This document shows, one piece after another, positions 41,757-51,940 of a DNA stretch of 64,000 nt (positions within the stretch are counted from its first letter, which is position 1; each line of letters opens with the position of its first letter). The position numbers and the translations under genes were made by a program. The notes beneath the pieces were generated by a model. The model was not told the DNA's origin. It saw nothing but the letters and a program-made list of their open reading frames with translations, and ran no database searches. The DNA is taken from positions 97,125,338 to 97,189,337 of the forward strand of contig CM056744.1 in assembly GCA_029851415.1 (NCBI GenBank), written 5' to 3'. This stretch comes from Eretmocerus hayati (lineage: Eukaryota; Arthropoda; Insecta; Hymenoptera; Aphelinidae).

Positions 41757-43148
41757 GATCACAATCCTCCTCCTCATAAAAAAACAAAATTGAACCACTA
41801 CTACCAAATTGATCACGAGGAAAATGAGATCGGTTTTAGCGATTTTAGTACCGATTCAGAGTCTGAAGGAGGTTAGTATATTACTCATTCACCGTTTATA
41901 GTGATATCCTACACTTTTGTGTAGAGTTACGCCTTCAAACTCTAAAAGAACAGTTTTCCACAAAACTATGATTTCCTTCAAGGAAGATCAAATCATGGTC
42001 TTCCAGAACTTCCAACGTACCGTCAAATTGGGCAATTTTGGTACGATTTCATTACTTTTTATTTTCTTTGGCTCAGCATCTCAACATACATTGATAAAAC
42101 CCACTTCCACGCATTAGTGGTCAATCTCAAGCTTACAATTTCAGCTTTCGATTGACGGGCTACAAAGTTCAGTTTGATGTGTCTAAGCTGGAGTTATTAG
42201 CAGTTTTGTGAGTGTACCAAAGTTAGACCCCGATGGGGCAACTTTGGTACACTTACAAAATATTTCAATCTTATTGAAATATTTTGTACCATATTACCCA
42301 CCACCATGCGGGGGAATCAATTTTAATCATTCTTTTTTCTTGTTCTAAGCTGTTTGAAACATTTTTAAATCTCATGGACTATCACTCAACTCAAGGTGAC
42401 GACGAAAAGCAGTTGTTATAGGAAGTTGTACTGGAGTTACCCTATCCTCATGATTCTTACGTGGAGTGGGTAAACTTTGGTACACTTTCTCATGGTTTTT
42501 TCTCCTGTTTTTCATTCGTTAAAATTATAGATGCTGTGAATACCCTAATGTAACGATGGTTTCTTCAATTATGATGCTAAGTATGGTCGAAATGTAGCGT
42601 TATTCACCCGTAGTTCGTTTCGGAACAGTTCTTGCCAGGTACACTAACTGGACCACTCGCGTATCGCTGCTAAATCAGCCATTTCGGAATGAGCTTCAAT
42701 AAACGAGGACAATCATTCACGCGGTATCTGAGGGGAATCCAGGGAAATTTTTGTCATAGATTTTTTTATTAATTTTCTAGATGAACCATGGTGCTTATTG
42801 CCACCCGAACTTCTAGAGGAGAGACCCGAATCAGAGTGTGAGGAATTTTGTGATGAATATGAAGATTACAGCACAGGAATTTGCGTTAACGGAATATGTA
42901 TTTGTTTGAACATGCAAACACTTAATACCTTACCTGATGATCCAGCTGCGAGTACCCATTTTCTGGCATCCTCGACTCCAGCGATCGGCGAATTAGATAA
43001 TGAAGTTGGGGACACCGCATTCGCATCCAAGATGAGGATAATGATAACAGAGCTAGGATACACGGTCCGAGGAATTTCAGTACCACCTCATTTTTGTCCT
43101 CTCTTATCTCAACATGATGAGTTACCATTGGAATATGAATTAAGATGA
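41757..43148 (+). CDS. Candidate two-exon acidic protein gene fragment (unrecognised)
   Basis: Exon A 41757-41873 follows a TTTGTTGCAG acceptor and ends at a G/GTTAGT donor. Exon B starts at 42780 after TTTTCTAG and ends at the stop codon 43148. The phases agree: the last base of A plus AT makes an Asp codon. A encodes HEENEIGFSDFSTDSESEG-type acidic sequence and B continues in the same style (LLPPELLEERPESECEEFCD), then a Cys-rich and a neutral tail. No family was recognised, and the first exon(s) are not identified. The intron holds palindromic ACTTTGGTACAC motifs. It may be host or transposon-derived. Confidence 0.35.
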
Positions 43149-43599
43149 CTTGTATTAAGCAAATTTTCATAGGTGCAACTATTTTCAATGAATTTTATAT
43201 CTGTAATTCTATAATTATGATTTAGAATTTTATAAATATAATTTTGGATTTTGACTTTATGAGCAAGGATTTTATATGGATGCATTTCGTCAGATTTCAA
43301 CTGATTGCGTAGAGTCTAAAAGTCTTTATACAGCTGTCGTCAACTGGAGTATAACTTCATAAGTGATTTTGGTAGAGGAGTATAACTTCCTCAGCTTTAT
43401 ATCGCAGGATTGATAAAATCTATTTGAACGTCTCTGGTCAAAGATAATTTGATCGTTCACACTCGTGATCAAAAATCGAACTGGAATGAGGTAATTTTGA
43501 AACAGCATACACTTTATAAAGGATTACGCAGTTACTAGAACCTCCGCGACAATCAGTAAATCTCATTATTTGTGTGATAATATTCAAAGTAATTTTGGC

Positions 43600-43988
43600 C
43601 TTTGAAGCTACCTCCTAAGACAAGTTTCTCTTCAGTATGAAATTTGGATGTAGCCAATGATTCACAGCGGAGATCTGTAAACGGAATTTTGATATTGAGA
43701 TGAAATTCATGATCAGTGGCAGACTTGACTGCATGATCAGCCTTTCCATTGCCAAAACTACCTATGTGTGAAGGAATCCGTACTAATTTGATACATGTGT
43801 CACGTTCTGCTAGGTATGACTATAGTTTTGGCATTCATACCCGAGGAAAAGAAATCAGAGTATCAGTGTGGATTATAACCCTTTCATCAACTATTTGTTG
43901 TGCAATTTTGAATGCTTGTAGCAAGGGCATACATTTATCAGTGAATATTGAACTCTTGAAATTGATGCTCCTCTCAACACATAGCTGG
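43600..43988 (-). pseudogene. LINE fragment encoding an RNase H domain
   Basis: On the minus strand, FTDKCMPLLQAFKIAQQI and VIIHTDTLISF match RNase H strands with the catalytic-type Asp. In another frame of the same strand, KLVRIPSHIGSFGNGKADHA matches the IPSHxGxxGNxxAD signature, then IKIPFTDL. The frame change near 43,830 means it is broken. Its upper end abuts TIR transposon copy 3. It is the same broad LINE type as 40,810-41,362. Confidence 0.75.
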
Positions 43989-45173
43989 GTAGTTCGGCCG
44001 AAAGTGGGATTTTTCGGGTCCAAAATCGTCACGAAGGTCGGTTTGAGTAGAAAATAGTACATTTTGAATGTCTGTGTGCAAATGCGTTATTTGCACACTG
44101 TTTGTCACTTTTCATTTGCTCACAGAAGATCAAAAAACATAGTATGATACTCGGGCGCAACGACTTTCGCTTTTTCGTGACTATTTGATAGACCCTCGCC
44201 TGCGGCTCGGGCCTAAAAAAGTCACTCGAAGTATCATAATATACTATTAAGTAACAAGGGCGTAATAGTATATTGAGTATGCGTCGAGTGCCAAAAAACT
44301 TTGTTCGCCGACGTCCAACAAGGTTATCCTGAAGGACAAAGTTTTTGGCACGAGACGCATATGCCGCTTTACACGGCGCGTCGAGCCGTGTAAAATACTT
44401 TTTGCAATTTTCCGATGTTTGGGCGCCTACAAAATTGTAAAATTAGTATTCGCAACTAGTTCATGAGGCTCCCCGCTTCCGAGCGATTATTTCAACCTTC
44501 GCCTGCGGCTCAGGCCGAAAACCAATCGCTCAGAAGCGAGCTACAACCTAATAAACTCGGTGTGAAATCTACTATTTAAGCAAGAGTTTCCGAAATGAGT
44601 GCGTAAAAGTGAACTTTGCGCACAGTTGTAACTTCCGAGCGTGCGCAAAGTGTTTTGCGCTATGCACAAAAGTACCTTAGTGCACGATTCGCCGTGCGCA
44701 AAGTTACAACTGTGCGGAAAGTTTTACTTCTACGCACGAAAATTTTGCGAACGAGAGCATAAGAATTGCGCCCCGGTTCCTGACCATGCTTTTTGTCATT
44801 GGGGCAGAAAGTTATGCCCCGCGTTCTACGCCTTGGAGGATGGGGGAAGGATAGGGCGCGAGCGAGGTCCAGGGGTGGAGCCCCCCTACTGAAAAAAATG
44901 CTGAAAATGTATCATAAAAAATCTCCCGTTTCCTATATTTTATGTCACTGCTTCGTTAAAATATGCTGTTCTCAACTCTCAAAAGAGCCAGTATCATACA
45001 AAATTGGAATAAGTGAGTGAACCACGATTATTGTAAGAATCAAAGAGAACAATTCTTTTCATTAAAGAATAGACTCCATTGAAAGAATCATCGTCAAATC
45101 CTATGGCAAAAGATTGATGACGCTCAAGTCATTTGGATATTTGTCATCTTGGCTCGGAATCGTAAACTGCGTG

Positions 45174-45480
45174 TGCTCCGAATTCAATTGGCTGTGGATC
45201 TTGATCACCTTTGATCCGAAAATGAAAACCAGTGAAAAGGTCTCTGATGAGAAATCTCCTTGGCTGCCAGTCGTAAATCACACTTGCTCCAAATTAAATT
45301 GTCTGTGAATCTTGATCGCGTCTGCTCAGAGCCCCGGAAGTGAAAACATCTCTGATGAGAAATTTTTCGACTGCTAATTGCAAAATAGCATTTGCTCCGA
45401 ATCAAATTGGCCGTGGATGTTGATCGCGTTTGCTCCGAATGCGAAAACGTCTCTTAGCGTTTCGATCGTGTTCACTCCGA
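45174..45480. repeat. Tandem repeat, ~110-bp unit, three copies
   Basis: TGCTCCGAATTCAATTGGC-type starts recur at 45174, 45285 and 45393, with CTCTGATGAGAAA and CTTGATCGCG boxes in the same order. It lies inside the 44,057 element. Confidence 0.75.
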
Positions 45481-45930
45481 AATCGAGCCGAAATGCTCCG
45501 AAAGTGAAGGCATCTGTTTCCCGTGAACGACGTGCCTCGGAGTGTTATGCTTCCCGTCATGGCTCGCGCGTACCTGCACACATCGGAGATCAAGGATATC
45601 AACCAAACCAACCAAAGTGAGAAGTCCGAGAGAACTCGAAATTCGATTAGAACTTTGCGCACGATTAAGACAACTTTACGCCCTGAAAATCGTGCGTGAA
45701 AAGAATTTCTTCCAACTTTGCGCACCGCACACCCAACCGCAAAGTAACTGTTTCGATACACTGACGTACGCATAAGCTTCGTATTTTCTTTTTTAAACCG
45801 ATTCCGTATATTTTCCAGTCAATAGACTCGTAGTCTCTCTATGGGCACCGCGCGTGGTGACTACGAACCATATCACATCGGTTGTGACTAGAACGAACAT
45901 CACTTTTCCACTCATAAATTCAGGTCCACC

Positions 45931-46020
45931 CCATGTGACCCGTACTAACGTCACGTGACTGCTAATTGCATCACGTGACTCGTAATTACGTCACGTGACC
46001 CCTGATTACATCACGTGACC
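45931..46020. repeat. 20-bp tandem repeat with TCACGTGA palindromes
   Basis: TCACGTGAC occurs at exactly 20-bp steps (45951, 45971, 45991, 46011), with a degenerate CATGTGACC unit at 45931. Each carries a perfect CACGTG E-box. It lies 40 bp inside the right end of the 44,057 element. Confidence 0.85.
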
Positions 46021-46725
46021 TATTTTTCTAGTTTTACGCCCTTGTATCGAAATGTACTATTCAGCTCCAAGTGAATTTCGGCGGATGGTAGCTGTTAATT
46101 TTTTCTTATTTAGGCACAGAAAAGTTCCGAGAGCTACGGACTACATTATTGAACCTAGACAAAGATATGGGGTCGCACAGAGAGGCGGATTTGACAGGGA
46201 CGGAGTGTTCATTTTACTCCCAAAATTTTCCCATGGTTCGCGAACTAATCGTTAACTCTTTTCCGCATAGATTTGCTCCAATTACAGCGTGTTGGGAAGA
46301 AGCACAACACAGGGACGAAAAGGACAGGAACATTTGTACGCAATTTTGAAAACATGTTTATGTGAAGTGCCTGGCTGCAGATTCGATTTTTCGGCTACTG
46401 TCGCACATGGATCAGGTATGATTAGGTTTCTAGATGACAACCTCATTGGTTAGAAATGTTTAATGAACAATTGGGGGCTTTGCGAAGCTAATTAGTGCTG
46501 TGCAAGCAGTTTCGGTGCAAAGTGGTCTTCAAAATGTCGGATGGTCGTGCTCGAGCTGAGCATGTAATTTTGACTCGCAAAGTGGTGGATTATGTTATTT
46601 GAGGTATTACAAATCGAAGTATATAGCTACATATACGGGTTTTTTACTCTACACATGCGTCATGGTGAATCCAAAAGTGGAGGTTTGGTTTACACGGAAA
46701 ATCCCACTTTCGGCGGAATTACTCA

Positions 46726-47928
46726 TGTCTAACTCACCACAAATACATGGTATATAATACTCGTTACACTGAATTTCTTTTTCAATAGCGATGGTCATCT
46801 ACTTCTCTTATTTTCTATTTAAAGTGTGTCTAATGGACTGGGTAGCCCATCAACTTTTTGTTGGCATGTGAACTGAATATTAATAATGAACTTTCCTCTT
46901 GATCGATGTCGTAGACACCGATATTTATATCGACTCTTTAGGTACGCGGCGGGGCTCGTCGCAGCTAATTTAGTGATCGTATTTCAATGCATTTTTTTTA
47001 TTTTTTATATGAAACCTATAACATTCTATCATCAGAAAATGCACATCTATATGCAATTGAAGACACTTATTCTAATCAGAGGCTAAGAAAAGCAGATGAG
47101 CCTCGCTAGTGAAAACGGAATCGAGGCTGTTTGTTCGATTCGAACAAATCAATGATGTGAAAAATGTAATCAAAATACTGTGAGTTAAGGCCTCTCGATC
47201 AAACTGCCCTCTTCACTTGCATTAAGTTCAAGCTTATGATTGTTGACTATATTTTACCCCATCGTTTTCATCGCCTCAAGAGAGATTTTGCTGTATCAAA
47301 TGCATGCAGAAGCTCTACAAGTCGACCTAGTATAATCTGCCATGATCAAAATGCACTCTGCACACTGCGCAAGAACATGATATCATAAGAAGTATGTACT
47401 GAGCCGCCATTCTTTGTATCTTTACCGTTTCTAAATCTATTTTCTGTGATCTTCTGGTGTTTCTACGTACAAGAAGTGTGATTATATGAAGAAACCCTCA
47501 CATAAAACTGCCGTGCATCTTCTGACATCTTCAGATTCAGTTCCAGAGGTTTCATCCAACTCAGATACCAAATTTCCTCTATCTAACAGGAATGAATACC
47601 ACAAAATATCACAGAGTCTATAACGATCGAAAAGAAGAAAAATACCTGTCCACTGGATGATCTTTGCAGAGTGAATACTCCTTATCAGGCCAAGATGTGT
47701 GACTGCCTATAGTCTCTTCGCGGAGTCATAGTCGAACGTCACATTTTACGACTCTCTCTTCGAATACGACATATTTTATATGCTAGGACTGAACGCTATA
47801 TGTTATATGGCCTTTGGGACTTTACCTTGTGCGTTCTTTGCATACCATCGTCGTGAATGGATATCTCGAAAAACGGGCTTCTTATATGTTCCACTCTCTT
47901 TTGCTCGCGGTGACCCATACATTAGATA
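46726..47928. other. No gene seen
   Basis: A short frame at 46,886-47,086 contains a hydrophobic stretch (GLVAANLVIVFQCIFFIFYM) but no other support. Confidence 0.3.
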
Positions 47929-48032
47929 GGCGCTCCCGATTGCGAAACTTGTACGGAGCATCTTGCGTACTCTCAAGGACGTCTTAGTTCTGAACTCGTC
48001 AGATGGATTTTTACATTTTTTAAAGAATTTAT
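47929..48032 (+). pseudogene. Candidate exon interrupted by the 48-kb transposon
   Basis: After an AG acceptor-like site (TTAGATAG), one frame reads KLVRSILRTLKDVLVLNSSD up to the transposon. The same frame continues on the far side (51901-51940, RNVHESFTGFLNE) and ends at a perfect GTAAGT donor at 51,941. The family is unrecognised, and the open frame (~49 codons) is short enough to be chance. Confidence 0.25.
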
Positions 48033-51000
48033 TAAGGTGGAATGCCCTATAGGGGAACGATTTTGGCAGAGCAAAAGTTCAAGCCAATATTTTGACCGAG
48101 TGGTGAGGACTTGGACAATTAGTTTTGACGGAAGTTCAAGCCTGAAGTCTTGGAAAGATTTCCCGCAAAGAAAACCCGGGGAAAACTCAGTATTGTTGGC
48201 ATACGAATCAAATTCGTGATGAGTAGTTTTAGCCTATAGGGGAACCGTAAGCGACAGATGAGCGCCTATAGGGGAACACCTGGCCTCCTAAAGGGGAACA
48301 TAAGGATTACATGCTACTTTTCCCATTACACAAAAGAAGTCTAGACCGAAGACTAGAGACATTTGATACTGAAATCGAAGTTTGTTTTATTAGCCCAGAA
48401 GTATATCTCAAGGTTTTAAAGAAATTTGTTGAGGAAAATGATTTTTCTGAATTTTGGAGTACTAACTACAGTCATTAAACCATCACTGACATCAGTGAAA
48501 ACAATCAGACTCATGAACTATTTTGAGAGTCACTCTACTTACTTACTCAATTATGCAATAAAATTGATAAATTTTTGCTTGGAAGTATTTGTAGCTCAGT
48601 TTACACTCAGATTGAATATCTCCCTGATAGCTATTTTCATTTTGATCTAATTTGATCTAATCTAATTCTTTCCCATCTTCAGTCAAAGAATATTCATTTG
48701 AGTTTTTGACATAGAGATAAAATACTTACTTATATCACACACAATTAGATTTTAGATTCTAAGATTTTTTGAGGAGAAATCACTCGTACTCCAATAATGT
48801 GTACTTCGCTTGCACCGATAAAACTTTTCTTCTTGAATGAAATGTTACACAGGGATTTACATTCCTACTATGGAATTATGAACGTGATCTTGATGGAGTG
48901 TATATACAAATCAAAGCTAGCACATGCTCTAAAATCAGGAAAACAATTTAGCTCATGAGTTGTTGAGACCGGATGTGAAGTTCTCTAATATTTGATCTCT
49001 GTTTCGCATCCAAGTCTTGAATCCCACTTATTGTTGATAAGTTTCCATCAAAATGATTTTTAAAATGGAATTATATAAGAGTAATTCCGCGCGAAAGCGG
49101 ACCACGAATTGCAAACATGTTTCAAACTCTTTTTCCGACATTTATAATCGATTCTATGGTCCAAAAAATGAACTTTTCACCCTCTATGGGGTGAAAAAAA
49201 AATTTTTTGTTTCCGTGGGGAATATCTTTGTGATAGTGTTTTTAGGAAAAAATACCAATCTTTTTTCAGTAAAATGGGTGTAGTTCCGACTTGAGGTAAG
49301 ATACGACCACGCAAATAGTGGCATTCGAAAGGTCTTTCAAAAATCTTTAAAAATATGTTTCGAAAAAATTTTTTTGCGGCCACGGACGCCCCCTATGAGC
49401 AAAAAGGTGAAAAACAGAAAAAATTCATTTCCTCAAAAACCTAATTTTCTAAAAATCTGGAAATCCACATTTCGATGTAAAATTGCGTGTTCTTCCAGAA
49501 AAAAGTGGTCCCGATCTGTGTTTTTGGGTTCTACGCTGTTTTTTTTTATGTTTTATCAATATTCTGAGTCCTTTCCGGTTGAAAAATGAATTTTTCTGCG
49601 CATGCGCAGGAATTTAGACTGCTGAAACCAATTCCATTGAAAAGCCAAGGAAATTTCCTTCAAAATGAGTACTTGGCGAAGTCAATTTTATCTACTGGGC
49701 CCAAAGTTACATCACATTAATGATGAAGCATCCTCAAGAGGGGTAAATGCAGATCTTGCACGAATTTCCCATTACTATCGTGCCTCGGGTAGAAGTGTCA
49801 TCATTTTTTAGACCTTTTAACTTTGGTCCCAGTACATCGAATCGACTTCACCAAGTATAGTCATTTTGAAGGAAATTTCCTTGGCTTTTCAATGGAATTG
49901 GTTTCAGCAGTCTAAATTCCTGCGCATGCGCAGAAAAATTCATTTTTCAACCGAAAAGTCTGAGAATATTGATAAAACGTAAAAAAAACAGCGTAGAACC
50001 CAAAAACAAAGATCGGGACCACTTTTTTCTGGAAGAACACGCAATTTTACATCGAAATATGGATTTCCAGATTTTTAGAAAATTAGGTTTTTGAGGAAAT
50101 GAATTTTTTCTGTTTTTCACCTTTTTGCTCATAGGGGGCGTCCGTAGCCTCAAAAAAAATTTTTCGAAACATATTTCGATAGATTTTTGCAAGATCTTTC
50201 GAATGCCACTATTTGCGTGGTCGTATCTCACCTCAAGTCAGAACTACACCCATTTTACTGAAAAAAGATTGGTATTTTTTCCTAAAAACACTATCACAAA
50301 GATATTCCCCACGGAAACAAAAAATTTTTTTTTCACCCCATAGAGGGTGAAAAGTTCATTTTTTGGACCATAGAATCGATTAAGAATAGTGGAAAAACAA
50401 TCTGAGATATGTCTGCAATTCGTGGTCCGCTTTCGCGTGGAATTACTCATAAGGTAATGTTCCAATGGAAAATTTCAGGGTCTGCATGAATCTTGAATTG
50501 GAGATTCTGATGCTCTTAGAATTAGTTTTCATGTTTAAAATGTGATGGAATCACCCAAAGAATTTATAGTTGCCCAATGATCTTTCAAGTAAATAAATCA
50601 GCATTCCTAGAAGCCCTTCAGAACAACTAGGTGTATCACAGATGGACTCTGGATGCAATCTTTCCATGGCATGAGAAATGGCCACAAAACTTTTCACTGA
50701 GATCCGTTCACTCCAAAACCTTATTCAACTTAATTGATCATGAGGGAAGTAACGGCAAGATACTATGAGAACTCTCAGATTTTCTAAATACTCATTCACT
50801 GCTTGTTCTAGAGACTCTACTAAATAGAATTATCAATAAGTCTGTTGGAGAAGCAAGAGCGTCTCAAGGAAAACTCATTTTTATCAGAGTACTTGATCAG
50901 TGTCTATTGCACTAAGGATTGTGAAAATTATGGACGGTGCCACCAACCCATTTAAAAATGCACCTCTGAGGAGATAATCTCATAATGATCCTTTTCAAAC

Positions 51001-51900
51001 TCCTCCTACGTAGAGTTGTTCACTACACTTTTTTAACCATGCGAAAGCTTGAAATCTACCTCAGCGTGCACTGACAACCACACGCATAGTTAATTATGAA
51101 TGAGAAGAAGCTTTCCCTCTTATTTTTGGGTTAATCCATGAATCTTATTTGGCAGAAACTACTTAGACACCATTTCTGGGTTTCATGAAGTTCATCATCA
51201 ACAGAAAAACAACACAGTTCATCCCATGCCCATAACCTATCTAGGTTATGATAACATTTCTACACAGACACAGCAGAATTAACATAATACACCAATCAGC
51301 ATCCATGTTATTGTTAACAGCGACCCTCCTGCAGGTGTGGGCCTCCATTTGGGCATCCTTATTCGGGTTTTTTTACCCAAAAACCCCACTTTCGCAGCCA
51401 GGCTGCAGTATCTGTTCCCCTACTGGCAGCCCGTTTGCCTAAAGAGGAACTCGAAGCAGAAGACTGTTCCCCTCTAGGCGAGGGGTCGAAACCCACATCC
51501 TATAGGGGAACAGCTGATTATTTAATGGAATTTTACTTTTTAATCTAAAAAGTGGTCACAATCGATTCCTAAAAGTTCAAACTATAATCTCGACCAAAAA
51601 TTAGAATTGAATTCGTTGTAGATTCATTACGGCAGCAATCAGAAAAAGGATTGCCTTGGCCTCGGATGGTCAGATTTGCGCGTCTTTGCCTTGCGAATCA
51701 CTACCCTATTTTGAACCAATTTATACAGGAAAACTTCGAATTTTCTCCTGTAACCAAGGTACATGTCGTCTAGAAGAGGCTTCAAAGTACATGTTTTTCA
51801 TTTTACAAACCCTCTCCAAGACTCATTATTAGTTTAATCGCGGGTGTTCCCCTATAGGCCGACATTGGCCGGGTGTTCCCCTATAGGGCATTTCACCTTA
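48033..51900. mobile_element. 3.9-kb TIR element with CTATAGGGGAAC subterminal boxes
   Basis: The left end TAAGGTGGAATGCCCTATAGG and right end CCTATAGGGCATTTCACCTTA are inverted repeats of ~27 bp. The box CCTATAGGGGAAC or a variant recurs near both ends (48,047, 48,236, 48,270, 48,290 left; 51,412, 51,468, 51,500, 51,846, 51,878 right). About 1.37 kb of the interior is a nested foldback. No transposase is recognised. Confidence 0.8.
49079..50448. mobile_element. Foldback element nested in the 48-kb element, ATAA duplication
   Basis: The ends GAGTAATTCCGCGCGAAAG and CTTTCGCGTGGAATTACTC are flanked by ATAA at 49075-49078 and 50449-50452. Arms are ~600 bp (49,079-~49,690 and ~49,840-50,448), >90 percent matched. 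Each arm carries a perfect TGCGCATGCGCA (49,597 and 49,921). The termini resemble those of the 14,020 TIR family. Confidence 0.85.
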
Positions 51901-51940
51901 CTGAGGAATGTACACGAATCGTTTACTGGCTTTTTAAATG

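Larger units (their letters stand above)
44057..46057. mobile_element. 2.0-kb TIR element, GTACATTT ends, TA duplication
   Basis: The ends GTACATTTTGA and TCGAAATGTAC are inverted and flanked by TA at 44055-44056 and 46058-46059. Inside are hairpin-forming TTTGCGCAC repeats (44,080-44,120; 44,610-44,730), the GCCTGCGGCTC palindromes, a GC-rich AGGTCCAGGGG block at 44,860 and tandem repeats further right. No transposase gene was recognised, so it is non-autonomous. Confidence 0.8.
43989..46725. mobile_element. TIR transposon copy 3, split by a 2-kb insertion
   Basis: The left part 43989-44056 (GGCCGAAAGTGGGATTTTTCGG) and right part 46058-46725 (ending CCCACTTTCGGCGGAATTACTCAT) align end to end with copy 1 once 44057-46057 is removed. 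Confidence 0.8.

Noticed and set aside
45244..45362. CTGATGAGAAA motifs that look like hammerhead cores
   Set aside because: CTGATGA is followed at once by GAAA with no room for stem II, and no stem I or cleavage triplet pairs. They are part of a 110-bp tandem repeat.
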